Of a stretch of 23,149 nucleotides of DNA, positions 12,468 to 19,231 are shown piece after piece. The notes beneath the pieces were generated by a model that had not been told where the DNA came from, did not search any database, and was given only the letters and a program-made list of their open reading frames with translations. The stretch covers positions 1-23,149 of the IMG/VR virus record IMGVR_UViG_3300031702_000051. One strand, written 5' to 3'. Made by a program: the position numbers and the translations under genes. Each line of letters begins with the position of its first letter. Positions within the stretch are counted from its first letter, which is position 1. This stretch comes from a virus.

Positions 12468-13319
12468 ATGAACGCATTAACTAATATCGCAACACTACCA
12501 GCACTACCTGAGTACCTAGACTTTGATCCTAAGCGTGAGCAACAGACTCGCAATGGGGTGGTGGTTGATGGCAAGTGGTGGACTGTAAATCCCAACACTG
12601 ATGAAGTTATCGGTGATGGTAAGCGCAATCATTCTCCTAAGAATTTCTCCCTCATGTGGGATTCTCTACGAGAGGGGCTGTACCACTCTGGTTTACAGTT
12701 GGACTCTGCAACTACGAAATTTAATTCCTATAATAACAATGCAGGTATGACAGCCGAGATTGTCCTACCCAATCATGACTTTGTTAAGGCATTGGGTGAG
12801 CCTAGTTGCTTGAAGATTCGTATTGTGGACTCACATGATCAGTCACAGCGTAGGCAGATCAAGGCTATGATTATGCGTCTTGCTTGTCTCAATGGCATGG
12901 TGTCTATGGCAGAGAATACTAGCCTCTCACAGCTACATACTTTGGGTGCAGATCCAGAGCGTATAGGTAAGGTGGCATCTAAGTGGCCCGAACTATTACT
13001 GGGTGATGCCTCTAAGATGCAGCATATGAGGGAGGTTAAGGTGTCTAGGGATAAGGCTCAAATATTCTACTCAAATCATGTTGCAAGCCACAAGACTCGT
13101 ACTGGTATGACGCTAAACAAGGCTATGTTGGATCGTATCATGGGAATTCATGATAGCTATCGCTTAGGTAACAATGCGTACCGCTTATACAATGTGCTTA
13201 CTCACATGTCTACTCATGTAGAGTCTAGGTCTTGTGCTACCAAGAAGCAGTTGGTAATGGAAGACAAGATTGGATCTGTCATTAAGAGTGATGCTTTTAA
13301 AGAGTTAGCATTCGCTTAA
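12468..13319 (+). CDS. DUF932-like protein (283 aa)
   Basis: It resembles the DUF932 family of plasmid and phage proteins of unknown biochemical role, often found in mobile elements with anti-restriction or modification genes. Supporting blocks are YHSGLQLDSATTKFNSYNNNAGMTAEIVLPNHDF (about 75-107), CLKIRIVDSHDQSQRRQIKAMIMRLACLNGMVSM (about 113-146) and the long helical tail with NAYRLYNVLTHMSTHVESRS. Conserved RLxCLNGMV is the clearest family mark. GAGGAAG lies 8 bases before the ATG. A hairpin follows the stop codon. Confidence 0.75.
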   Translation: MNALTNIATLPALPEYLDFDPKREQQTRNGVVVDGKWWTVNPNTDEVIGDGKRNHSPKNFSLMWDSLREGLYHSGLQLDSATTKFNSYNNNAGMTAEIVLPNHDFVKALGEPSCLKIRIVDSHDQSQRRQIKAMIMRLACLNGMVSMAENTSLSQLHTLGADPERIGKVASKWPELLLGDASKMQHMREVKVSRDKAQIFYSNHVASHKTRTGMTLNKAMLDRIMGIHDSYRLGNNAYRLYNVLTHMSTHVESRSCATKKQLVMEDKIGSVIKSDAFKELAFA

Positions 13320-13325
13320 TTAAAA

Positions 13326-13350
13326 TATGCCCCATTAACGTGGGGCCATA
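13326..13350 (+). other. Hairpin after the DUF932-like gene
   Basis: GCCCCA-TTAACG-TGGGGC (13329-13346) forms a 6-bp GC-rich stem, with further pairing of flanking TAT/ATA across one bulge. No T-run follows, so it is more likely an attenuator, processing or stability element than a rho-independent terminator. Confidence 0.55.
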
Positions 13351-13372
13351 CTGGTTTACAGAGGTAGTAGTG

Positions 13373-13615
13373 ATGAACATAAAAGTAAGTAATACCAATG
13401 GTGTTAAGGATAACAATAGCTATGTCCGAGTGTATGTTAACTCAGTCAAGGTAGCAGAGGTGTCCCCCAAACGTAGGAATCCATTAGGTTACCTGCGTCA
13501 GTACAAGAACTCAAAGTATTGGGGGGAGATACGTGTGCAGTTAGAGTGTTGTGCCTTGGCTGGTATGTTTACCCTCAATGAAGTGGACAACATAATGAAT
13601 GAGGTTAAGGGGTAG
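13373..13615 (+). CDS. Hypothetical protein (80 aa)
   Basis: An unrecognised small protein (MNIKVSNTNGVKDNNSYVRVYVNSVKVAEVSPKRRNPLGYLRQYKNSKYWGEI, then a helical LECCALAGMFTLNEVDNIMNEV). I chose the ATG at 13373 with AGAGGT about 9 bases upstream; a GTG at 13340 would start inside the hairpin. It lies 3 bp before the next gene. Confidence 0.65.
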   Translation: MNIKVSNTNGVKDNNSYVRVYVNSVKVAEVSPKRRNPLGYLRQYKNSKYWGEIRVQLECCALAGMFTLNEVDNIMNEVKG

Positions 13616-13618
13616 GCA

Positions 13619-13822
13619 ATGGAAGTTGAATCAAGTAACAAGTGGATCGCCAACACTGTTAACTTTGTGTTAGAGGATAACATCTATCTTAGGTTAATCC
13701 CTGATGGTAATGAGCCTCACTTATGCATATGGTACAAGTCTATTGCTGGCGATAAGTTTCTCCACATAATAGATGATCGTAAACTTAACAAGGCATGGGG
13801 TAAGCATGAAAACATTCAATGA
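13619..13822 (+). CDS. Hypothetical protein (67 aa)
   Basis: The protein (NKWIANTVNFVLEDNIYLRLIPDGNEPHLCIWYKSIAGDKFLHIIDDRKLN) looks beta-rich and soluble. It overlaps the start of the recombinase gene by 17 bp, so the two are probably translated together. It could be a recombination accessory protein by position only; it does not look like a classical excisionase. Confidence 0.6.
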   Translation: MEVESSNKWIANTVNFVLEDNIYLRLIPDGNEPHLCIWYKSIAGDKFLHIIDDRKLNKAWGKHENIQ

Positions 13823-14696
13823 TCTATCTGCTGAGTATGTGGAATCCTATGACTTCAATGCCTGTAAGTCTGGCACTCAACGTGACTACCTATACTGGGC
13901 AGTGCGTCTTGGTAGTGTGCCTATCAATGGCGTACTGTTTGGATTCCATGATGTGGAAAAGATCAACACTCCTATGGCACAGAAAGCCTACGAGTACCTA
14001 CTAAACAGTGGGGTATCAATGGCTAACCATGTGGTAGGCTTGGGGTCTATAGTCTTTGGTCATAGCATACGGCTAGGCACTGTGAACCATAACCCCTTCA
14101 CCCACATCAAGCGTAGGACTTCGGCTCACCGAAAGGTGGTGTGGTCTGAGCAAGACATAAAGGACTACCTCACTACTGCGTACAGTCAGTTTAAGTGGCG
14201 TAACTTAGGACTCATAGTTCAGATGTCTTATGAGTGGTGTCAACGTCAGGGTGACATGCGTCTACTAAAGTGGGAGCAGTATGATCTGGAGACAGGCATA
14301 CTTACTCTGGAGCAGAGCAAGCGAGGTGCCGAGGTTACCCTACCTACATCAGCAGGATTACAGGTCATGCTCAAGAAACAACATGAGGACTTTGGGTTTC
14401 AGAAGTGGGTAGCCCCCAGACCAAGGCCAGTGAGCAGTGTGTACCATCCCTATACTATGCGAGGCTTGTCAGTACAGGCTAAGATAGTAAGGGATGCGTC
14501 AGGTATCTCTGATACATTACAGATCAGGGACATGCGTAGGACAGGAACAGTGGAGATGGTAGATGCAGGGGTAGACTTACCCCAGATCATGTCGGTGACA
14601 GGTCATGCCAATCCTGCTAGTGTTAAGCCTTACATGAAGAACACATTAAAATCATCCAGCATGGCTATGCAAGCCAGATGGGACAGCAAGGAGTAA
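13806..14696 (+). CDS. int: Tyrosine recombinase / phage integrase (296 aa)
   Basis: It would catalyse site-specific recombination, either integration and excision or resolution of phage genome multimers. The catalytic set is visible: Arg I in QRQGD (Arg about 146), the beta-hairpin Lys in SKRGAEVTLP, Arg II in RDMRRTGTVEM (about 241-251, with Arg in place of the usual His before Asp), His in TGHAN (about 267) and the nucleophile Tyr in KPYMKN (about 276). The N-terminal 95 residues suit a core-binding domain (LSAEYVESYDF, RDYLYWAVRLGSVP). The ATG at 13806 has GGGG just upstream and overlaps the previous gene. No attachment site core or repressor is evident in the window. Confidence 0.93.
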   Translation: MKTFNDLSAEYVESYDFNACKSGTQRDYLYWAVRLGSVPINGVLFGFHDVEKINTPMAQKAYEYLLNSGVSMANHVVGLGSIVFGHSIRLGTVNHNPFTHIKRRTSAHRKVVWSEQDIKDYLTTAYSQFKWRNLGLIVQMSYEWCQRQGDMRLLKWEQYDLETGILTLEQSKRGAEVTLPTSAGLQVMLKKQHEDFGFQKWVAPRPRPVSSVYHPYTMRGLSVQAKIVRDASGISDTLQIRDMRRTGTVEMVDAGVDLPQIMSVTGHANPASVKPYMKNTLKSSSMAMQARWDSKE

Positions 14697-14701
14697 TGAG
14701 T

Positions 14702-14926
14702 ATGAAGTTTTATAAAGTGTATGAGTGTGAGGGGTATACCTTCAAGTGGTATGGTGACTGCATCATTGATGTGTTCAAGCCTATTGAGGATGCCCGTAAG
14801 AAACCAGCACCAGCCTATAAACAGATTGAGTTCTTTGAAACTTATGATGATAGAGAGGTAGGATTAATGTGCCTTAACTGGCTAGTAGAGGAAGGTGTAA
14901 TAACAGGAACGGGGATGTACCTATGA
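14702..14926 (+). CDS. Hypothetical protein (74 aa)
   Basis: A small acidic-aromatic protein (MKFYKVYECEGYTFKWYGDCIIDVFKPIEDARKK, then LMCLNWLVEEGVITGTGMYL). AAGGAG at the end of the recombinase gene lies 8 bases before the ATG at 14702; an ATG at 14696 is too close to it. The TGA overlaps the next start as ATGA. Function unknown. Confidence 0.65.
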   Translation: MKFYKVYECEGYTFKWYGDCIIDVFKPIEDARKKPAPAYKQIEFFETYDDREVGLMCLNWLVEEGVITGTGMYL

Positions 14927-15141
14927 GAGCAGAAAGATTATATAAGAACACGGAAGACTTTACACCAGTGCATGTTGTTCTAACCTTTGATATGTTGGAG
15001 GAGATCAACATCATACAGGAGTTAGGCTTTGTACATATGATGAAGCATGAACCTGAGACAGGGGCGCATGTAATCAATCAAGTTCACACTAAGTTTGTAG
15101 CTAATATACTACAGATTATTGAAGAAGAAGTATTTTTCTAA
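14923..15141 (+). CDS. Hypothetical protein, paralogue-like A (72 aa)
   Basis: The sequence contains DFTPVHVVLTFDMLEEINIIQELGFVHMM, then VHTKFVANILQIIEEEVFF. Its order (short N terminus, TPxxxxxTxxxxxE block, variable middle, C-terminal amphipathic helix) parallels the following 67-aa gene, suggesting an old duplication. It begins at an ATGA overlap. The role is unknown. Confidence 0.65.
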   Translation: MRAERLYKNTEDFTPVHVVLTFDMLEEINIIQELGFVHMMKHEPETGAHVINQVHTKFVANILQIIEEEVFF

Positions 15142-15151
15142 GGAGTAACGT

Positions 15152-15355
15152 ATGAAAGCAGAACTAGACGAGTCAGCACAGGTGTGGACACCGATGATTA
15201 TAAAGATCACGTTGGAAACAGAGAGTGAGTATCTTGCCTTGCGTAACATTTATTCAGTACAGGAGGTTACCTCACTGGATGCGGAGCATAGGGTACGTGA
15301 TCGTAATGTACTCACAGGCTTAGTCAATGCTTTAGTTGAGGCAGTAGGTAAATAA
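15152..15355 (+). CDS. Hypothetical protein, paralogue-like B (67 aa)
   Basis: MKAELDESAQVWTPMIIKITLETESEYLALRNIYSV resembles the start of the preceding protein (MRAERLYKNTEDFTPVHVVLTF), and both end in an amphipathic helix (RNVLTGLVNALVEAV here). AGGAG lies 8 bases before the ATG. It is the last gene before the HNH promoter. The identity between the two is low and the relation is by eye. Confidence 0.6.
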   Translation: MKAELDESAQVWTPMIIKITLETESEYLALRNIYSVQEVTSLDAEHRVRDRNVLTGLVNALVEAVGK

Positions 15356-15363
15356 TTTATTGG

Positions 15364-15396
15364 TTGACGGAGTGTTCATATCCATGCTACACTCCG
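15364..15396 (+). promoter_or_regulatory. Promoter with an 8-bp inverted repeat, ahead of the HNH gene
   Basis: TTGACG (15364-15369) and TACACT (15388-15393) are 18 bases apart. CGGAGTGT (15368-15375) is the exact inverse of ACACTCCG (15389-15396), so each arm overlaps one promoter box. This is the arrangement of a repressor operator. A further GTTAC/GTAAC stem lies between the promoter and the ribosome site. Confidence 0.65.
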
Positions 15397-15430
15397 TTAC
15401 CCCCACCGCCAGTGTAACATAGGAGGTTGT

Positions 15431-15910
15431 ATGAAACATATTAAACATATAGGTCAGTCTATACTAAATAAATTTAATTATGATGTAGTTAATGGGGGTG
15501 TCATGCGTGTTAAATGGATAGGCAGAAATAAGCCAGCCCCTAAGCCCAATAACAAGGGGTATATATTGCATGGCGTTACTGATAATGGCTATCAACTTAT
15601 GTACCCTGCACATAGGCTTACCTACCTATTGCATAATCCAGACATGGATCAATCCCTAACGATAGATCATATCAATGGTATAAAGACAGACAATCGTATA
15701 GAGAATTTGAGGGCCATATGTACTCAGCAAAATAGTTTTAATAGGCACACTAATAAAGGTTTTTCTTGGGTTCCTGCATTGAAGAAGTTTAGGGCAGACA
15801 TAGGTGTTGACTATAAGGTTGTGTATCTAGGGGTGCATGACACCATCTTAGATGCCAGAGCAGCATACCTTAGAGCCAAGAGGAAGTATCACGTAATAGA
15901 AGAGGGGTGA
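15431..15910 (+). CDS. HNH homing-type endonuclease with AP2-like domain (159 aa)
   Basis: A free-standing homing endonuclease would cut an uninvaded allele and spread itself by repair. The HNH core is TIDHINGIKTDNRIENLRAI at about 77-96 (Asp79-His80, Asn at 82 and 92-96), followed by CTQQNSFNR. The C-terminal KGFSWVPALKKFRADIGV, YLGVHDTILDARAAYLRAKRKYH (about 113-155) matches the AP2-type DNA-binding domain often fused to such nucleases. AGGAGG precedes the ATG. It sits between small genes and the primase with its own promoter, and its TGA lies 2 bp before the primase ATG. Confidence 0.9.
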   Translation: MKHIKHIGQSILNKFNYDVVNGGVMRVKWIGRNKPAPKPNNKGYILHGVTDNGYQLMYPAHRLTYLLHNPDMDQSLTIDHINGIKTDNRIENLRAICTQQNSFNRHTNKGFSWVPALKKFRADIGVDYKVVYLGVHDTILDARAAYLRAKRKYHVIEEG

Positions 15911-15912
15911 GC

Positions 15913-16680
15913 ATGAACATACGACAGCACGTAATAGACTTGGAGCTACCAGTAGGTCACTCAGTCAGAACCAACTGCCCTGTATGCCATAGGAAGAATA
16001 CCTTTGGTGCATCTAATGATATGGGTATCCTCAAGTGGCAATGCTTTAGCGCATCATGTAGCACAAGAGGTATAGGTGAGACTAACCTATCAGCTATGGA
16101 CATAAGAGCATTGATGAATCAGGCAGGTATCAGTGCGGAGTTATCACCCATTGAGTTGCCTATCAGTGTGACTAGAACCTTACCTGACGAGGCAGTATCA
16201 TGGCTCCACTACTGGGGCATACATGGTGTAGGCACACACTACTGGGACATAAAGGATTCACGGGTAATATTCCCTGTGGTTAAGAACCATCTACTGTATG
16301 ATGCAACTGGTCGTACACTAGACAAGATAGTCACACCTAAATGGAAGCGATACGGAGGCTCTGGCTTACCATTCGTAGTAGGTGAGGGCAACGTAGCAGT
16401 TGTAGTAGAAGACGCTATCAGTGCCAGTGTGTGTGCCTCTGAGGGGTATGTTGGTGTAGCATTGCTAGGTACTAACCTAATGGAGAGCCATGCACTATCC
16501 TTGCTCAAGTATGACAAGGTGATTGTAGCACTAGACCCTGATGCCTCTATGAAATCCTTAGCTCACGTTAAGGAACTACGTAGGCACATAAGGAAAGCAG
16601 TAGCATTGAAGCTGGACGATGATATAAAGTACCGACTTGATGTTGATCTTAATAAACTTAGGAGTATGGCTAATGGCTAA
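15913..16680 (+). CDS. DNA primase, zinc-finger and TOPRIM domains (255 aa)
   Basis: It would make RNA primers for lagging-strand synthesis. The N-terminal zinc site uses Cys22, Cys25, Cys44 and Cys49 (CPVC, then CFSASC). The TOPRIM core shows the catalytic Glu in VVVEDAIS (about 166) and the metal-binding Asp pair in VIVALDPDAS (208 and 210). It corresponds to the primase half of T7 gp4, while the helicase is a separate gene 2.5 kb downstream. The ATG at 15913 has GAGGGG 5 bases upstream; a GTG at 15907 would overlap the HNH stop. Confidence 0.9.
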   Translation: MNIRQHVIDLELPVGHSVRTNCPVCHRKNTFGASNDMGILKWQCFSASCSTRGIGETNLSAMDIRALMNQAGISAELSPIELPISVTRTLPDEAVSWLHYWGIHGVGTHYWDIKDSRVIFPVVKNHLLYDATGRTLDKIVTPKWKRYGGSGLPFVVGEGNVAVVVEDAISASVCASEGYVGVALLGTNLMESHALSLLKYDKVIVALDPDASMKSLAHVKELRRHIRKAVALKLDDDIKYRLDVDLNKLRSMANG

Positions 16681-16876
16681 ACAAGGCACAGGCAAATGGG
16701 AATTGTGGGGTGAGTTTTATTTTGGTGATGGGGTCACTTGCTCTGAGTTAATAATGAGATCAGCAATTAAGGACGATGTAATATTTAGGAAGTATGAAGA
16801 GAGTCAAGATAGTCAGTACTTGTACACTACAATAGTAGAGGAAGGTACTTATGAAGAGGAAGAGGATGATGAGTGA
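16673..16876 (+). CDS. Small acidic protein (67 aa)
   Basis: KWELWGEFYFGDGVTCSELIMRSAIKDDVIFRKYEESQDSQY is followed by a strongly acidic tail (EEGTYEEEEDDE), which could mimic DNA or contact a basic partner. AGGAG lies 8 bases before the ATG. It overlaps the primase by 8 bp and the Mom-like gene by about 26 bp. No family recognised. Confidence 0.65.
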   Translation: MAKQGTGKWELWGEFYFGDGVTCSELIMRSAIKDDVIFRKYEESQDSQYLYTTIVEEGTYEEEEDDE

Positions 16877-17501
16877 CTACACTATAACACCTGTAACAAG
16901 GGATGATTGCAAGCCATTCATCTTGGACATTCACTATGCTAAGAGGTGGCCCAGTGTTAGCTTTAGGTATGGTCTATTCAAGGGGGAGGAACTGGTGGGT
17001 GTAGTTACCTATGGTACTCCAGCATCCTCTGGACTTAGGGCTGGCATAGCAGGTGATGCACATAAGGGTGAGGTACTTGAACTTAACAGGCTATGCTTGA
17101 AGTACAACGTAAAGAATGAGGCATCCATGTTGGTGGCTAAGAGTCTGACCATGCTACCTAAAGGGAGGATCATAGTATCCTTTGCTGATGGATCACAGGG
17201 TCATGTAGGGTACGTTTACCAAGCATGTAACTTTACCTATCATGGCCTTAGTGCCAAGCGTACTGATTGGAAGGTCAGGGGTAAGGAACATCTGCATGGC
17301 ATGACTATAGCTGACGAGTTCAGAGGTGTAGCTAATCGTAGCCAAGCATTGAGGGATAAGTATGGTGATGATTTCTACTCAGCACCTAGACCAAGGAAGC
17401 ATAGGTACATTTTTCTAGTAGGCAGCAAGACTTATAAGCGTGTGGTTACTAAACACATTAAGTATAAACAGGAACCCTACCCCAAGGAGGTAGCAGTATG
17501 A
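16851..17501 (+). CDS. mom: Mom-like DNA adenine modification protein (216 aa)
   Basis: Phage Mu Mom, a GNAT-fold protein, converts adenine in DNA to N6-carbamoylmethyladenine and protects against restriction enzymes. Family features seen here are the N-terminal FILDIHYAKRWPSVSFRYGLFKGEELVGVVTYGTP (about 23-57), GEVLELNRLCL (about 73-83) and VSFADGSQGHVGYVYQACNFTYHGLS (about 109-134), then WKVRGKEHLHGMT. The ATG at 16851 has GGAAGG upstream; ATGs at 16866 and 16869 are alternatives, the last giving MSDYTITPV. The stop overlaps the next gene as ATGA. The substrate and exact chemistry in this phage are inferred. Confidence 0.85.
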   Translation: MKRKRMMSDYTITPVTRDDCKPFILDIHYAKRWPSVSFRYGLFKGEELVGVVTYGTPASSGLRAGIAGDAHKGEVLELNRLCLKYNVKNEASMLVAKSLTMLPKGRIIVSFADGSQGHVGYVYQACNFTYHGLSAKRTDWKVRGKEHLHGMTIADEFRGVANRSQALRDKYGDDFYSAPRPRKHRYIFLVGSKTYKRVVTKHIKYKQEPYPKEVAV

Positions 17502-17824
17502 AACTATATGTAAACAAAGATAAGACCCAATGGGCTGGCACTCAGGCAGATGCCAAGAAAGCGTTTGGTATGATAGAGTCTTATGAAGTACCTACAGATA
17601 AGACAGGACTCATAAACTTTATTAACAGTATAGGTGTTAAATGTTTATCACCTGTAGAAGCTACTCCATTACCAGTACGTAATGAGAATGCTTCTCCCCC
17701 ACTAAGGGATACTTTGGTAGGTCGGTGCAGCATGGTAGAGTTAAAAGAGTTAAGCACTATGATGAACGTGCTTATAAATAAAACTTGGAACAGTATGGAT
17801 AGGCTAGAGGATAAGTCAGCATGA
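17498..17824 (+). CDS. Hypothetical protein (108 aa)
   Basis: The N-terminal half (KLYVNKDKTQWAGTQADAKKAFGMIESYEVPTDKTGLINFIN) resembles small phage proteins that follow modification genes, but I do not recognise a family. The second half is a helical segment (MVELKELSTMMNVLINKTWNSMDRLEDKSA). GGAGG lies 8 bases before the ATG, which overlaps the Mom-like stop. Confidence 0.7.
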   Translation: MKLYVNKDKTQWAGTQADAKKAFGMIESYEVPTDKTGLINFINSIGVKCLSPVEATPLPVRNENASPPLRDTLVGRCSMVELKELSTMMNVLINKTWNSMDRLEDKSA

Positions 17825-17928
17825 ATAAAATAATGGAGTTCTTGTATGGTGCAGGTTATATATGTTGCATTGCCGTAGCATTCTATGTAACACTTGTGAT
17901 TGTTGATAGCACAATAGGAGGTAGGTAA
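17821..17928 (+). CDS. Small membrane protein (35 aa)
   Basis: The frame MNKIMEFLYGAGYICCIAVAFYVTLVIVDSTIGGR encodes a single hydrophobic helix. It is linked to both neighbours (ATGA at 17821, TAATG at 17928), which supports translation. A ribosome site is weak. The function is unknown. Confidence 0.6.
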   Translation: MNKIMEFLYGAGYICCIAVAFYVTLVIVDSTIGGR

Positions 17929-18179
17929 TGAGTGAAAAAGCATTAGAAGCAATCGGTAAAGTATTCACAGAAGAAGTACTGGACATCCTACTCAAGGAAG
18001 GACTGAAGGGTTACTATGATATAGTTAGCTTCTTCCAAGAGGATACCAGCACTCACCCTAAAGACTTTAAGCATAACCAAGTTGTACTCAAGGCATTGGC
18101 TGTAGTCATTGAAGACTTCATGACTCCTGATGAATATATTGAATGGTTAAATGGTAACTCTAAGGAGGATGCATCATGA
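17928..18179 (+). CDS. Hypothetical protein (83 aa)
   Basis: An acidic, mostly helical protein (ALEAIGKVFTEEVLDILLKEGLKGYYDIVSFFQ, then VVLKALAVVIEDFMTPDEYIEWLNG). AGGAGG lies a few bases before the ATG, inside the 35-aa gene. Its stop overlaps the next ATG as ATGA. No family recognised. Confidence 0.7.
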   Translation: MSEKALEAIGKVFTEEVLDILLKEGLKGYYDIVSFFQEDTSTHPKDFKHNQVVLKALAVVIEDFMTPDEYIEWLNGNSKEDAS

Positions 18180-18397
18180 CTACAAAGAACGACATAACAG
18201 GTGACGAGATTAAGACTAAGGTTCAAACATCGTCCGAGTACCAAGACAACTTTAACAATATCTTCGTTGGTAAGGTTGTTCCTATTGAAGAAGACATTGT
18301 TCCTATTGGAGAAGACACTCGCCCTAAGGATAGAATTAAACAGGGTATCAGTCCTCACTGTGTTATAGTGGACATTAATTCGGAGGATTTAAAATGA
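18176..18397 (+). CDS. Hypothetical protein with an internal repeat (73 aa)
   Basis: The central part has a direct repeat VVPIEED / IVPIGED, matched by a nearly exact DNA repeat (18278-18296 and 18299-18317). The rest is soluble and charged. AAGGAGG precedes the ATG. It is coupled to its neighbours by ATGA overlaps. No function is suggested. Confidence 0.65.
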   Translation: MTTKNDITGDEIKTKVQTSSEYQDNFNNIFVGKVVPIEEDIVPIGEDTRPKDRIKQGISPHCVIVDINSEDLK

Positions 18398-18666
18398 GCA
18401 TTGTATTTAAGCCTAAAATATCTGAGGTATTTTCTGGATCTAAGGCACCCCCTAAGAAGGATGTAGTGGAGCGTAGGAAACACCTGTACACAAAGCAGGA
18501 GTTGCAAAGGTTAGTAACCCTACGGGTTCATGGCTTTTCTTTCATCCAAATTAGTAAGCTTATACACAGGGGTCAGGGTGGTGTAGCTGCTGCTATTAAC
18601 CATCACAATCTACATAGTGAGATACGAACAAAAAGAAAAGAACTTCTTGAGGGGATAATGACATGA
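18394..18666 (+). CDS. Small HTH-like protein, tandem copy 1 (90 aa)
   Basis: After MSIVFKPKISEVFSGSK, the segment YTKQELQRLVTLRVHGFSFIQISKLIHRGQGGVAAAINHHNL (about 30-72) has the pattern of a homeodomain-like helix-turn-helix used in small phage regulators. It would bind DNA, probably as a transcription regulator. The following gene encodes a related protein with the same opening (MSIVF.PKI). GGAGG lies upstream of the ATG. Confidence 0.7.
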   Translation: MSIVFKPKISEVFSGSKAPPKKDVVERRKHLYTKQELQRLVTLRVHGFSFIQISKLIHRGQGGVAAAINHHNLHSEIRTKRKELLEGIMT

Positions 18667-18887
18667 GCATAGTCTTCGTGCCTAAGATAGGTGACCATCT
18701 ACGTAAGACAGAGGGTGTACTTGAGGCCTTTTCTAAGGGGGAGTTAGCAGAAGTAGTGAAGCTACGTGCTTCTGGACTGAGCTATAGAGAGTGCGGCCTT
18801 GCCATAGGCAGGGGTGGGAGCAGTGTTGCTTCTGCTGTTAACTACTACAATTTGTTTGACGATATAGCTTCGGAGAAACGACCATGA
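18663..18887 (+). CDS. Small HTH-like protein, tandem copy 2 (74 aa)
   Basis: It opens MSIVFVPKIGDHL and contains FSKGELAEVVKLRASGLSYRECGLAIGRGGSSVASAVNYYNL, aligning without gaps to the HTH of the preceding protein (G.S...... I.RG...VA.A.N.(H/Y)NL). The DNA around both start codons is also similar, so this is a tandem duplication with divergence of the recognition helix region. GAGGGG lies upstream. ATGA overlaps on both sides. Confidence 0.7.
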   Translation: MSIVFVPKIGDHLRKTEGVLEAFSKGELAEVVKLRASGLSYRECGLAIGRGGSSVASAVNYYNLFDDIASEKRP

Positions 18888-19183
18888 GTAATGGTATTAC
18901 AGTACTAGAAATAGTGGATCAAGCAGATGGTTCAGGTATAATGAATATGGATATAGAGGAGAAAGAGATAACCTCCTTTGTACAATCGGGGCTAGACTAT
19001 GTACTCACACAGATGCAGGTTCATGATGAAATAGTACAGTTTGAAGCTAACACCTTTGCTAAGCATACACGGACAGTGGAGTTGACTGATGAAGAACTTA
19101 ACATCTTGTTTCACTTTGGGGTTATAGGGGCGATCAGGAGGGGTATGCGTGAGCAGAACAAAGAAGAAGAAGATGGGGGGTAA
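18884..19183 (+). CDS. Hypothetical protein (99 aa)
   Basis: An acidic, mainly helical protein (EEKEITSFVQSGLDYVLTQMQVHDEIVQFEANTF, then VELTDEELNILFHFGVIGAIRRGMREQNKEEEDGG). It lies directly before the helicase and could be a loader or partner by position, but no motif shows this. The start overlaps the previous stop as ATGA. Confidence 0.65.
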   Translation: MSNGITVLEIVDQADGSGIMNMDIEEKEITSFVQSGLDYVLTQMQVHDEIVQFEANTFAKHTRTVELTDEELNILFHFGVIGAIRRGMREQNKEEEDGG

Positions 19184-19231
19184 GTCTGTAAGTAAGCCAT
19201 ACTGCACAATGTATACAATGAGGAACATATT

